64,000 nucleotides of DNA from the NCBI GenBank assembly GCA_024663395.1, contig JANFAH010000015.1, forward strand, positions 1-64,000. The letters run 5' to 3'. Positions 34,308-45,699 of the stretch are shown piece by piece; the stretch's first letter is position 1, and each line of letters opens with the position of its first letter. Made by a program: the position numbers and the translations under genes. This DNA is from Pisolithus tinctorius. Taxonomy: Eukaryota > Basidiomycota > Agaricomycetes > Boletales > Pisolithaceae. The notes under the pieces are model-generated. The model did not search any database. It saw only the letters and a program-made list of their open reading frames with translations, and was not told the origin of the DNA.

Positions 34308-35846
34308 TCATTGTGTGATACTATGTTGGTACATTTCCCGTAGGCGCTTCCGGACGTGTTCTCCTGCATTGATGGTTTCGTACCTGGCTGGTCTCTCAGC
34401 GGATACGCAACTTGGTATGGGCTGGAGGAGGTAAGTGACTTGACCTTCGCGGGCAAGAACCAAAGACCAACATACCTCGACCTCGACGTGGGGATCTGCA
34501 CCCATGAACTGTGCAATGGAATAACGACAGACGCCGCTCCTGTTGATCACTCTATGCACGGTCGACCTAAATATGTCATCTTTCAGGAGAAGCATGTAAG
34601 ACTCGAATTAGGATAGGGTATTCGGAATGGCAGCTCACTCGTCCATCGCGAAAGCAAGTCGCCGATACTGAGTGCAATCAGCCAGGTAATTTATGAAAAG
34701 CGCTTTCGGTCTGGGACGTACTTGATGACCAGCGTGCCGGGAATTGGCGTAGCATTTATCCATTGCTTCTCCGAGTTTAGGATCTGCAGAGCCTGAACAC
34801 CAGGTTCCTGCCATAAGATGGTGAAACACTGCATGTTATTTCAGTTCTGTATTCGCGAAGTCGAACGCCTTGGTGAGAATCCTTACCTCGAAACTAAGGA
34901 ATATTGTCAGTGCATGTTTAAAAATACAAGTGGAGTGCTCACTCGGAGTGAGCACCGATTCCAACGATACGGTCGTCTTCGGAACCTGTTTGAGGGGGAT
35001 AATGGAGTCCCCGCATGATTGGGTCACGCTTGAGCTGAAAAAACCGGGGTGAGGACGATGAGTTTATAAGTAGGAACGACGGTACCTTGTCATCGAAGTA
35101 CGTTTCAGGGAGATCCAGCGCGAGGGCAAATAGGCGGTGCAGAACCTTTCCAACACCAAAAGCCGCGTGGCTTGATGACGGAGCTAGATGAGTACACTCA
35201 AACAGCATATCGCTGTGAAACATACTAGTAATTGACGAAGGCTTCACGGAACCCAGCGGGTTCCGAGGGCCATAGGTTTCCAGAAAACGTAGTATCGCCA
35301 TCTGCTTTCTTGTCATCGCCTTCCTTTGGTACCAGTTCTTCCCGACTGATTACGAAACCTTCGTACAGATCACCTCTGTTGGCTAGGTCGATGTTGGAAT
35401 CTAAAAGAGGCTCATATCCTCTGAAATGTGTGCCCTGTTTGTGGAAAAGCTTACTCCGGATGAGGCGAAGATCAAGGTGATACGAGAACAATGGGCCTAC
35501 CTTCATCTTCGTCTCAGTCGGGAGAGAAAAGTAAGCTTTCATCGCCGAGAGGACCTCATTGATTGTCTCTTCAGGGATACCGTGATTTTTAACTGCAAAT
35601 GGCTCGTTGGAAAATGTTTAATGTCAAGTCAGAAGGGTCTGCCCCCACCGTAAAAGAACCCAACACTCATGCACGCATCTCTGATCTGCCGAGCCAATGC
35701 AGCCCGTTCTTTAGGTGTCGACGCATGTCCTATATCTCTGTCTGAAAAGTGAAGCCGAGTAGTACTAGGAATCGAAAGGCGACGCACATAATAGGAATGC
35801 AATCGAAAGCACCGCTCACCGAAGTCGCAGATATCGCCACGGACAT
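34308..35846 (-). CDS. 2OG-Fe(II) oxygenase copy I, apparently intact
   Basis: Inverted twin of copy H, start ATG at 35,846 and stop at 34,308. I checked every exon against H: SVSGAFDCIPII, IGHASTPKERAALARQIRD, KNHGIPEETINEVLSAM, FHKQGTHFRGYEPLLDSN, FREAFVNYY, LFALALDLPETYFDDK, HYPPQTGSEDDRIVGIG, the 7-base exon TTTCGAG with a TTAG acceptor (2 bases shorter intron than H), CFTILWQEPGVQALQILN, IGDLLSRWT, STVHRVINRSGVCRYS and IPSCVSAERPARYETIN, ending SITQ. The metal and co-substrate ligands (HSD, distal His, RYS) are all kept. Differences from H are mostly silent or conservative, as expected if both copies are still under selection or the duplication is recent. Confidence 0.85.
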
Positions 35847-37305
35847 CTTGAGGGGGTGGCTTTATCACTCATTCTCTGCATAAATATACAGCCTGAGCGC
35901 CTAGCTGATAAGAAACAACTGGCGCAAACATGCAAATACAAACCTCAAAGTTCGGACCATATGAACCACTTAGAGAACACAAGAGTCTTGGTGACTTGGA
36001 GTCGGGGGAAGTGGTGATGAGTCAGTGCCAATATATCCGTATCCACTGATCACATTTGACGTTGTTTTGCTTTCATCCCCTTTTGGGTTTCCCGTCCTTG
36101 TCTGGTATCCAGACTACTGTCCTTCCGTGGTGCGCCTACTTCCCTCTGGTGTCATGCTTTGTGTCACGGGCGCACGACTCTACACTTTTTATTTTATAGT
36201 TGTTCTCTGTCATCGTTTTGCATGTTTGTTGCTTCGTCTTCTGGGTTAATCAAGGCTAGGTCGCCTTCTGCTACGTGTGTGGTGTACCTCCTGTGCCGTT
36301 GACGCTTCCCCTGCTCGGCTTCATGTATATCGCCCTTTCAACGATGACATTCACCGTGACAATACTTTCCCATTCCGTACCACTCGTTGTTCGTATCCAT
36401 ATCCAAGTTGCGATCATTGTGGTCCCCCGCCTCTTCTTTCTCCATCCCAATCCACATCATTTCATAAACATTTACGAGCGCCCAAACACTTCCAGCCTTC
36501 GCGCATGGTCCCTCCCAGCGTGAACGGTCCAGACACATTCTGCGCGCGAAGTTGCGCAGGTCGTACACAAAAGCCCGTGATACCGGACCCCGGCCTGGTG
36601 CAGAGTAACGTCCCTCCGCATCAGACCAACCGCAGTCATGCCAACATCTGTGACTCGTCGGTGATTAACTTCGGGTTCAACAATTGATAATGGTTGACGT
36701 GGATGTGCTTCATGGATTCCACTTAATGCTCAAAGTCTATTGTTGAGCACTGGACTTTTATCCATTGCTTCTCTGAGTCTAGTACCTGAAGACCTTGAAT
36801 ATCGGGTTTTTGCCATAAGATGGTGAAACACTTACCGACGAGTTATCAGCACACCCTCGGGATAGAGGTGCATAATGTGAGATAAACCAAACGTGTTCTG
36901 TCATTCTACAACCTGCATGAAATGCTTATGTAAGCTGCATAGACCTGGCAGTTGACCGTTGAACGTTGAGTGTGCGGCTCGAACAGATGATGCCTTCGGT
37001 GCGGGAAATGTCTTATCAGAAATGGAAACGAGTTCCAGTCTATCCACGTCTCACTCCCAGCGTCGGAAACCACCGGTAGGTTTATCCAACCGGTGAAATT
37101 TCCTATTGGCTCAAATCAGGGGAGCCCAGTTGCATTCGCGGCGACAAGAAAGGTCGCCGAGGTTCGTACAAGTGATTTTGTGCAGGTAATGAAGGTTCGT
37201 TACTCAGCCTGCTGTGGAGCTTCCTGTAGCAGATGCAAGTTCGTCCTATAAAGCATTCGAGTACCAGTAACCAGTGACATATACGATAAAGTCCAGGACG
37301 TGTGT

Positions 37306-37533
37306 TCAAAAGCGTACATATGTAAACGACTTAGTGTCTTTCATTTTGTCTAGTCGCGCCATTGGAGGTGGTGACACTTTGTTGGTACATTTCCTGAATG
37401 CGCTTCCGGACGTAATCTCCTGATTTGATGGTTTCGTACTTGGCTGGTCTCTCAGGAGATACACAACTCGGTATGGGCTGGAAGAGCTATATGATCTGGG
37501 TCTCGTGGCAAGAATCAAAGGCCAACATACCTC
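37306..37533 (-). pseudogene. 3' terminal fragment of oxygenase copy G (inverted)
   Basis: Mirror of 24,876-25,100: the last intron and exon 11 of copy G (LRDQPSTKPSNQEIT in one frame, the coding frame reading ERPAKYETIKSGDYVRKRI). It ends abruptly at 37,533, where the direct-repeat copy of the helicase region starts. No upstream exons follow on the minus strand, so it is a dead end of the right arm. Confidence 0.75.
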
Positions 37534-40091
37534 AATTTCACAGACACTTCCTCCTACCATCAATGTGGTCGTCAGCGGGGAAACGTATCTTGCCGGTGTT
37601 GATGGCCCTGTCTGACCTTAATGAATGTATGAGGACCGGCACGAGGCTTTCTGCACCATTACGCCTTACGATGCTCACTGGGCGGCGCGTGAGAAGGAGC
37701 TAAAGACCGCTGGTTTACGCCGATAGGCCCGGGGAGGTCTTCGTTCCGAGGTTCCTGGTTTCTTTTTGATGGAGATGATAGGTTACGAAGACGACAACAC
37801 TGTCCTGTCGGTAGTTCGTTCTGGAAATATGGGCTTCCTTCCACAAACATGATGCTTACCGTTTTAGACAAAGGTGTGATCTGCGTTACCCTCCTTTGAC
37901 CGAGTAACAGCGTCGGACGCAGTTGTCGGTAGACTCCCGGCTTTGCGCCGAGGTGTTTCGGTTGGTTAGCTCTGGATGCGGTACATCCATCTGTTGGTTC
38001 ACATTGCAATCAATTCCAGCTCTTGCATGGATGGTACCTGCATGAAGGAGAAAGCGTGAATAAGTCAGTTCAGTAATTATGATTTGGGAGTTGGCATACC
38101 AACTCCAATATACCAGCCACAAACGCGGGACCTTCCGCGGGCCTGGCTTGGTGCTCTGCCTTAGCTGCTCACCTGTGTTATCGTCTCCTCGTTTCTGCCG
38201 GCTCATCCACCATGAGATCCTCCAGTACTCGTATTATTCACCAAAATCTGGTTGACTTAGATATGGACGGCCTGGATGTCAAGTTAATCAGTTTATCTGA
38301 TGTCAACAGGGACCCCACCGACTTGGAGGCTGTCGTTGCTCGCAACGAAGGCCGTGCGCTTGGCCTTTCTGCTGCATACTCACCCTTTGGTGGTCTCCGC
38401 CTACTTGCTATCGCTGACGCCACGACCGTGGTGATCGTCGATTTTGAGTCGGATATCAGCGGGAGCGACAGGCATGTTAGTCCGCCAAACGATCCCGCCG
38501 CGAGGCCATTCGATTATCTGCGCGACCTCGTCCTCCAGCGCTCCACCGGCTACGTATACAGTTTCGACATGGCTCCATTGGCTCTGTCACTCTGGCAAAG
38601 CCATGGTCTCCGTATTTGCCGCTCAGTCGATATGCAGTGTGCAGGATCTGCTACTTCCCGCGCCCCGCTCAATACCATCAAGTTTGCTGTCGGTGACACG
38701 ACTCGCGTATTCGAAGATAACATCGTACGAACTTTCAACGACCACATATTTCGCTGTGTGCCGAGCGACCCGGTCAACAACCAAACAACAACACCACTCG
38801 CTCAACGAGCATGGGTAACACATTATATCTCGCAGCTCGGTCCAATGGAAGGTAGATTTGCCGAAGTGCCTCCAATTAACATGACAAAGTTCTCTGATAC
38901 AGTATGTAGTCAGAGCTCGATGATTATTTTTCTCACTGCACCCTTTTTTTTTGTTACAGCTGCTTCGGTTTTTGGCGAAGAGTTCAACAGATGCCTTTCG
39001 GCTCGAAGAGCAAAGGCCACGTGAAACCACTCGTACCGTGACAGTGACCTCACGTTCCAGGGGCCAGGGGCAAGTGACTGCAAGAGTTGATCGATTCCAA
39101 AATAGATTCCGTGCAGGTAATAATCAAGTAAGGTCTCCCTGTACTCATCCTTTTCTGATTTTACATAATGAACTGTGTTGTTTTAGCAAATGCATATTGA
39201 TGTGCCTTCTACACCCACTGTGGGGGGCTACTCAATCCCTGCAAGCATTCTTGCAGCTCGTGGTGGGGATGTCAGGCTGAGGACTGAGGGGTCCCTTGGT
39301 GCTGGCAGCCAGACAGCCATAATCACTTTGGTTGGAAGGGAGGCCTCCGCTGCTGCAGAGGTCAAGAGGGCTCAGATTATTCTACTCATCTTGCAAGGGA
39401 AGATTTCTACAGAGGGTCAAAGTCTCAATCCTTGGGTTCATCAGATTTATCTTGACCCCAGTGATAACTTCACATGGCCAGCTGAGTGGGCCAGTGTCTC
39501 ATCCCCTGTCAGATTCAACCCAGATGAGGCATTGTACCCTCTCAATTCTTCTCAGGTAGAGGCAGTGAGGAGGATGCTTGATGAATCTAATGATTCTAGA
39601 GCTACCATCATTCAGGGACCTCCAGGCACTGGAAAGACCACTGTCATTGCTGCCTTTGTTCAGGCTGCTGTGGAGGCAGGGAGAAGAGGTATCTGGTTGA
39701 TAGCCCAGTCAAATGTTGCTGTCAAAAATATTGCTGAGAAGTTGGCTATGTTTGGTCTGCAGAACTGGAAGCTTCTAGTGTCAGCTGATTTTTTTGAATT
39801 TTGGTGTGTGTCTCCCATATGGTGTGTCCACCACACTCATCCATCCTAGGCATGAACACCTTTATACAAGCATTCATGCCAATATTATTGTCAGTGATGA
39901 GTTTGTTGATAGAGGTGCTCTCTCTGGGCAGTTGTCTGGGTGCCCAGTTGTGCTGTGCACACTGGGCATGCTCTCTAGTCCTGCCCTTCATCATTCTGGA
40001 GCTTTTGGGGAGGTCCAACTCCAGACCATTGTTGTTGATGAAGCTTCTCAAATTGAGGTTGGCAACTACATCCCCTTGTTTACAACCACCA
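37533..40091. repeat. Direct repeat, copy 2 (helicase gene segment)
   Basis: Second copy of 29,983-32,544. Here the helicase gene continues without a break past the repeat end at 40,091, so copy 2 is the parental or complete arrangement and copy 1 the truncated duplicate. Confidence 0.9.
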
Positions 40092-40992
40092 CCACCATCA
40101 GGAAAGTGACATTCATTGGAGATGACAAACAATGTGAGTTTTTCAGTGGTAGTTTGATGGTACACACTGAAGGTCTTTAGTGCCACCCCATGGCCAAGAA
40201 CAAATTAGTACATTGCAAAGCATCTTTGAAGTGGAGCATTTGAAGAAAAATAGGATCTTGCTTGATACACAGTGTATGTATATATATATATATATTCTGA
40301 TCAGGTTAATGATGACTACTGTGCAGATCGCATGCCACCTCAAATTGGAGAGTTCATTTCTAAGGCTGTCTATGAGGGGCTTCTCAGGTCCAATGAAGCA
40401 CATCCTTTGCCTCACACTGATGTTCCAACCTGCCATTTTGTAAATGTACCTGGGGAGCAACTGCCTCATGGAACTGGTTGGAAGGTGGGAGAAGTTTTTT
40501 ATTACAAGGGTGAATGCTAATGTGATAATTAGAATCTCCAAGAGTGCCAAGCAATCCTGAAGCTGGCCCAAATCTTTCAGAATCAAGGGAAGAGGTTCAA
40601 AATCATCACCCCTTATAAAGATCAAAAGACATTGATTGAGAATGAACTCAAAAGTGCTGATGTGCAGTGGGAGGACAAGTGTTTTACTGTTGATTCCTTC
40701 CAGGGTAAGATCATTTTCTTCTCTATTTTCCATACTACCCCCTGACATATCAGCAGGGAATGAAGAAGACTATATTATCATTTCTCTTGTTCGTTCTTCA
40801 GAGCTGGGATTTCTTGAATCTCTTCAAAGGAACAATGTAATGCTCACAAGATGCAAAAGAGGAATGGTGATTTTCACCAGTAAGAAGTTTATGGAAAGGT
40901 ATGGGAAAGGGTGTTTGGTTGGCCAGTTGCTTGAATATTATGATGAAGCCTGGATTGAAATCCAGGAAATGGAGAACACCACCTTCATCTGA
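38212..40992 (+). CDS. Nuclease-like N-terminus fused to an SF1 (Upf1-like) helicase, complete
   Basis: A multi-exon gene from ATG 38,212 to TGA 40,990-40,992. The N-terminal exon has the layout of an RNase-H-fold 3'-5' exonuclease-like domain (LLAIADATTVVIVDFE; YSFDMAPLALSLWQSHGLRI; NTIKFAVGDTTRVFEDNI), although I cannot confirm all catalytic acids. The helicase half has QGPPGTGKTTVIAAF (motif I), VDEASQIEVGN (II), FIGDDKQLPPHGQEQ (III; made by splicing 40,134 to about 40,181), TQYRMPPQIGEF (IV; splice across the intron at 40,275-40,327), FKIITPYKDQ, FTVDSFQG (V) and RSSELGFLESLQRNNVMLTR (VI). All SF1B motifs are present, so an ATP-dependent nucleic-acid helicase is expected. Related agaricomycete genes are many but of unknown role. 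The 3' half is strikingly CpG-poor, the 5' half is not. Confidence 0.85.
40275..40296 (+). repeat. (TA)n microsatellite in an intron
   Basis: TATGTATATATATATATATA just after the donor of the intron separating the helicase exon ending LLDTQ from the exon starting YRMPP. It is short and lies inside an intron. Confidence 0.8.
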
Positions 40993-40999
40993 TATGTGG

Positions 41000-41540
41000 A
41001 AACAGGTAGGTAATTGGGTGTAGAGACATGTTCTTGCTTTCCTTGCTTTGTTGCATTCTGTGCTATCTTGATGTTTGCTTGTTGTGCTTTATGCTTTTCT
41101 TTTTGTTGTGTTCTGTGCTATTGTTCTCCCATTCATCTTCCATGTATCATACCATACTAGAAAAGAAAAGAAAAAAAAGCAAAAGGGATGCAGCGCATTC
41201 TCTGTTGCAACAATGCTGCAGTGTGATTATTCACAGCTTTTCAGATGTCATGATTTTACAGTGAAGTATATCTATAGCCTTTAACAGAGCCCAGTCTGAC
41301 ATGTTCTGTGGTAGCTTGTACACAATGGCCACTTGGGACAGCAACTCTGGACTCTGTAATGTTGACTAAAAGACATACCATCACCAAAATGGCCAACATG
41401 ATTACCTCTCTCATCTCTTTCTGCACACTTGCTGATACAGATACCCCACATGCATGTCAGAGTATAACAAAGGTCATCCATGAATGTATGAGTAGAGATG
41501 ATTGAGCAGAAATACTTGGAGTCAATGCAGAATTTGATGG
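41000..41540. other. CpG-poor 3' flank of the helicase gene
   Basis: About 500 bases of T-rich and then mixed sequence without a recognised gene. Short ORFs on both strands (for example 41,028-41,264 plus, very Leu/Phe-rich) look like chance frames in low-complexity DNA. An A-rich run (GAAAAGAAAAGAAAAAAAAG) lies at about 41,159-41,178. Confidence 0.35.
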
Positions 41541-41545
41541 AGGGT

Positions 41546-44090
41546 TCAACAAGGTTCATTGCACCAGAAGTTTACAATCATGAGAAACATGTTTTGCATT
41601 GGCAGAACAGAATATGCATAACCAACACTATACCCACTTAGGAATGGAGCACCAAACCTGCCATGTACAGAAAATGGACAGTAAATGACAACAGTCAAAT
41701 GTATGAAACCTAGCTGTGGGGGACTCAATGAATATAAAAGGCACAAAATACACCCACCCAGTTCTACAGAATTACCAACCCTCATTCAACCCAGTTGCCA
41801 TGTCCGACTTTACCAGAAAACAGGATCTGCAAGAAATACATCACGCCATCCAGGTTCCCATTTAGTCTTTTGGCTGTTGTATGACCGTGATGGTTCACTT
41901 CTTCGAGCAAGCGACGTGTGCCCAGTCGCCTGCCGTCAAGCAAGTTCCATTAGGTACCCAAGATGTTCCATAAACCTGGACGACCCGGTTCCGGGGCCTG
42001 CGATGGCCGCACAGGTGGGTAGAGCATGTGCACGAAGCACAGAGATTGGAAGGGCAAGGGCGATTCCAGTGGCTAGGAGAGGACCATTAGATCAGAGTAA
42101 GTAACATAATAGCACCCACTTACTGCATCGTCGATATCCCTTCCTTCTACGGCCTCTGCAAGTCTGATCCTTCCTGGTCCTACACTCTAGCACAAACGCG
42201 AAGCTCTTACCTGCGACTCCGAATGGTCTCTGTGCAGCCCGATGAAAAAGACCGTCTCAGGGTGGTTTCATACACGGGAGCCGTGCGTCCATGAATCCGG
42301 TAGTAAGCTAATTGCATTGCAAGTTGGATCAAAGCATCCAGAGGGTAGCCAGCTGCGTGTACATCAATCCAATATCGTGCAAATTACTCAGGGACTTACA
42401 CACGTGCTGGATCTTGTCTTCACCAAACCTTGTAAAGTACATCGTGTGGTGACTTGAGTCTACGACCAGCACTTTTTCGCGGTGCATCGCATCCGCAAAT
42501 ACTGCCTAAACGCACGAAGACGCAACAAAATCAAGTCTTTCTCAATGCGTACGACCAGCAATGCCGGCCTCTCCATGTCCGCGCATTCTCGGCTCGGCTG
42601 ATTTGTTACCAGCAAGCGGTTTGTTCACCATACCTCCGGAGAGGACCATGCCCCGGCCTTCGTCACTACCCGCTCACAGACGACGCTGGGGATCATTGCA
42701 CACATGGCTGCGTGTTTACCACAGGCACCGACACGTGTGGTCCGCTCCACAATGAGCCGAGGTTTGTGAAAAAGAACAGTTTTATAACGCAGGAGGGGCA
42801 CGCCTGCATTGCTGGTGCTGAACCTTGGCGGAGGTCGTACGGAACCGGATTGGGGAAGACAAGTCCATGTGAGGTTGGGGGGTACCACTCTGTCCGTCTG
42901 CGTCACCAGCTGGATCGCTTCCACAGTCAAATTTCTCATACGGGCCCGCGGAACGGCCTTGTCAGTTAGAAAAGTTAGCGGAAACGACTTTCGGTTGTTT
43001 CATCAAGTGACACGAATGATGCAGACCAGTAATCAAGTGAGAGAGCAAAAAGAGACGCCTGGATCGCATCTAAAGAGAAAGCATTGCACGAAAACAGGGA
43101 ATGGAGCTGAGCATAGTTCTGTCTGACACCAGGTCGATCTCTTCTCCCGTAAAATGCCTGAGTCTTACCTCGGCCCGCGCATCCTTGAGTACATCCCCTG
43201 ATCCTCCATACAATCTCGTCTACCCACAGAGGTGCAGCGTTCTTCGGGTCGGCAACGCGCAATGCGTAGATGAAGTTGTGTGTCATAACGACAATGGTCG
43301 ATGCCTAGGGCGAAGAAGCGGCGGCGGCAATGCAGACGCAACTGCACTGAGGAACGCGACAAACGTTGAATATGGCCAATATGCAGCGTCGTAGCCAGCT
43401 ACCTGACATCTGCGTGAATTGAATGCAGATGAGGATATCAGAAAACACACCTACGCGCGTAGTATCCAAGTATAATTCCTGTCCGCTTCCATTCAGCACA
43501 CCCTCAGTACTGCGATACCATGTTGCATGTATGATGTTTGAAACCAAGGGTGAAGTAAACGGCCTTTCTGGTCTGCCACGGAGTGAATCCCTGCCCTTGC
43601 CACTGGGTCCCTTCGTTATGATCTCCACTGGCACTTCAACGTCGCCTACGAAAGTCAGCCGCCAGTTAGAGACTCAGAGTTCATGAACAGCAGCCCCCTC
43701 CGCTCCAAATACGTTTTCTTTAATCAGAAGCTATCGTCTAACCAACTTTGCGGTGAGACGCCGGTCGTCGAGTGCACGTCTTGCTGGATCCACCGAGGAA
43801 AGATTGGACAACTTTCTGGCGTTCTTCAAATGCCGCAGCAAACGGTGCGCTGCCATCCAATTTGTCTCGGAGCAGCACTAGTGGTTGGATGGGGTCGAGG
43901 TACTTCATTCACTGTGGTCTTGTGCGAGCGATGCCTGATGTATTCCTGCAAAGTAATATTTATTGGCCCTCACCGGCGTCGGGGACAGCTGCTTCATCGT
44001 GTAACGACTTCTTTGCCAATCGCCCTGAAGTCCCGTCAACTGGGAGTATATTTGTTCACGTGGGCCGATGCCGAGAAGGGTGAGGCGAAG
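41546..44090 (-). pseudogene. Carnitine O-acetyltransferase, frameshifted relic
   Basis: Reading the minus strand downward, family signatures appear in the correct order but in changing frames: KYLDPIQPLVL and AFEERQKVVQSFLGG (about 43,800-43,900), SWLDDSFWLKKTYLERRG (about 43,730-43,790), VSNWRLTFV and VPVEIITKGPSGKG (about 43,600-43,670), MTHNFIYALRVADPKNAAPL (about 43,290-43,230), NAFSLDAIQASLFALSLD (about 43,050), VVDSSHHTMYFTRFGEDKI (about 42,410-42,465), QLAMQLAYYRIHGRTAPVYE (about 42,270-42,330), SFSSGCTETIRS (about 42,220-42,260), ADPVFW then SRTWQL (about 41,800-41,840) and FGAPFLSGYSVGYAYSV (about 41,620-41,680). The enzyme moves acetyl groups between CoA and carnitine in mitochondria and peroxisomes. 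The region where the catalytic EHS motif should lie is scrambled, and many stops interrupt the frames. Confidence 0.75.
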
Positions 44091-44274
44091 CTGACCACTT
44101 CAAATCCTCCAACAGCAATGAACCAGTCAAATTTCGAACTGGAGCAAACTTCACCTCAGCGGCAACACTACAGGAACGGTACGGAAGCACCCTCACGGCT
44201 GTCTCTCATCGAGCCCTTGGCCTCCCGCACTAGGCAGACCAACTATCCTCGAAATTCTTCAGTTGCTAACCGCC

Positions 44275-45690
44275 CACCATAATGCATCTGTGCATCTGCG
44301 TGGATGTGATATTGCGACTCGTATTTTCGATACATCGAAGATCGTTCGACGTTGTGTGCGTTAGCCAGGGCCTGCCGCGCTTTCAGCGAACCAACTACAG
44401 ATATCATCTGGGAGACTCTGACCGACATGGAACCGATCTTGCGCCATCTCCCTTTGCAAGGTTTCTAAGGGAGAGAGGGGCACTTGTAAGGGCCTACTAT
44501 TTGTTTTGCTATCTGGTCAGGCAGAGTGACACCACCAACAGTACCTGTTACTAGCACGTCCACTTAGTGACGATGACTGGAACATCATCTGGCGACTCTT
44601 GAGGACGTGTTCGCAGACTTCATTTGTCCTTTAACCAGGTATCTTTCGACGACTGTGATAATGTTCCTAAAGTTCCTCCACGATTTGGCTTCCTCGCCTC
44701 CCCACCGGACCCAAGCTTTCTCTTCCCAAACCTTCACGCACCGTTTGCCGCGCCGAGTTTTTTTTTGACAACTCCGGTGCTGAGCGGATCCACACAGAAA
44801 CTCCAGGCGATCATTCGTTTCTGCCGTCTTCTTCCGGGACCACACTTGTCTGCCTTCCGATTTGACACCCCTGATACATTCTACGACCATCTCGACATCT
44901 CGTCTATACCAACTCTTTGTCCAAACATCCGCATATTGAGCATAGGAAGACCAGACCTCAACTAGCGTAACTCCGAATTCTCAACAAACCTGTGCATATG
45001 CTTTACAGGGTAATTTCCAAGTTCTGCCGTCTGGCGATTGTTAGGCCTTATGCGACCTCCTGGGATCTGTTCAGAAGTCTTGCTCAGGCGAAGGCATCGC
45101 AAAGGCTGTGGATGTTTTTTTTCCTGATAAGTTTGGTACCGGCCCCTCACATCCTGGCGGTTACACTTTGCACTCTGGATGTCTGGACCCACTCCCTTGC
45201 ATCGCGCACAGACCTGCTCTGCTGGACTTCCTTCAATGAAGTCACGGATATACGTATGTATCCACTTTTCGGAGTCCAAAGCTCACGGCAATCTCCCGTA
45301 AGCACTAATTGACTTGTCGTCTTTGATTTCATCACAGTTCAAGCATCTGGATTTTGTCCCAGTTTTATCCCTGCCACAAAACTCCCTCCGCCTGGCCACG
45401 ACCTATGCTGGGACCCTACCAAGCTTACCATCAGCTCAGGGTCTTTGCAGCGCAGGCACGCCGTAGCCTAACACTCACAGACAATGATATGGTCCGGGTT
45501 TGGCCGCACTTGAAGGTGTTCCTCTTATTTCATGATAGTATAGTCCGCTCACGTTACGAGGCGTTACTGCCCTTCTACATCATTGTCCAAAACTCGAGCA
45601 CTTTACCTAAGTGTTCAATGCAACACGTGTCCCTAAACACGTTGATCGCCTTAGCAACCGAACCATGGTGCAGAACACGCCAATAAGGTA
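44275..45690 (+). pseudogene. F-box/LRR-type protein, frameshifted relic
   Basis: One plus-strand frame near 44,330-44,465 reads RYIEDRSTLCALARACRAF and EPTTDIIWETLTDMEPILRH, the typical N-terminal F-box-like part of large agaricomycete F-box families. It is followed near 44,555 by RPLSDDDWNIIWRLL. Further downstream are LRR-like pieces: RFCRLLPGPHLSAFRFDTP, NDMVRVWPHLKVFLL (about 45,485-45,530) and LRGVTALLHHCPKLEHFT (about 45,550-45,605). The pieces lie in three frames and stops intervene, so it is probably dead. F-box proteins pick substrates for SCF ubiquitin ligases. Confidence 0.55.
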
Positions 45691-45699
45691 TATATGAGC

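Larger units (their letters stand above)
32549..37533. repeat. Right arm of the 5-kb inverted repeat
   Basis: Reverse complement of 24,876-29,891. It starts with CCGTCTTCTGG next to the truncated helicase and ends with ACCTC next to CAATTTCACAG, the beginning of the second direct-repeat copy. It carries oxygenase copy I, the mirror of the unassigned 28-29.9 kb region (for example the short frame 32,586-32,801, plus, mirrors 29,639-29,854, minus) and the last exon of copy G. Confidence 0.9.

Noticed and set aside
24876..37533. Terminal inverted repeats of a very large transposon
   Set aside because: The arms start inside an oxygenase gene and contain ordinary genes; there is no transposase and no target duplication, so a segmental inversion-duplication explains them better.
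43683..44282. 199-codon plus ORF
   Set aside because: It lies opposite the carnitine acetyltransferase relic, whose family motifs appear on the minus strand.
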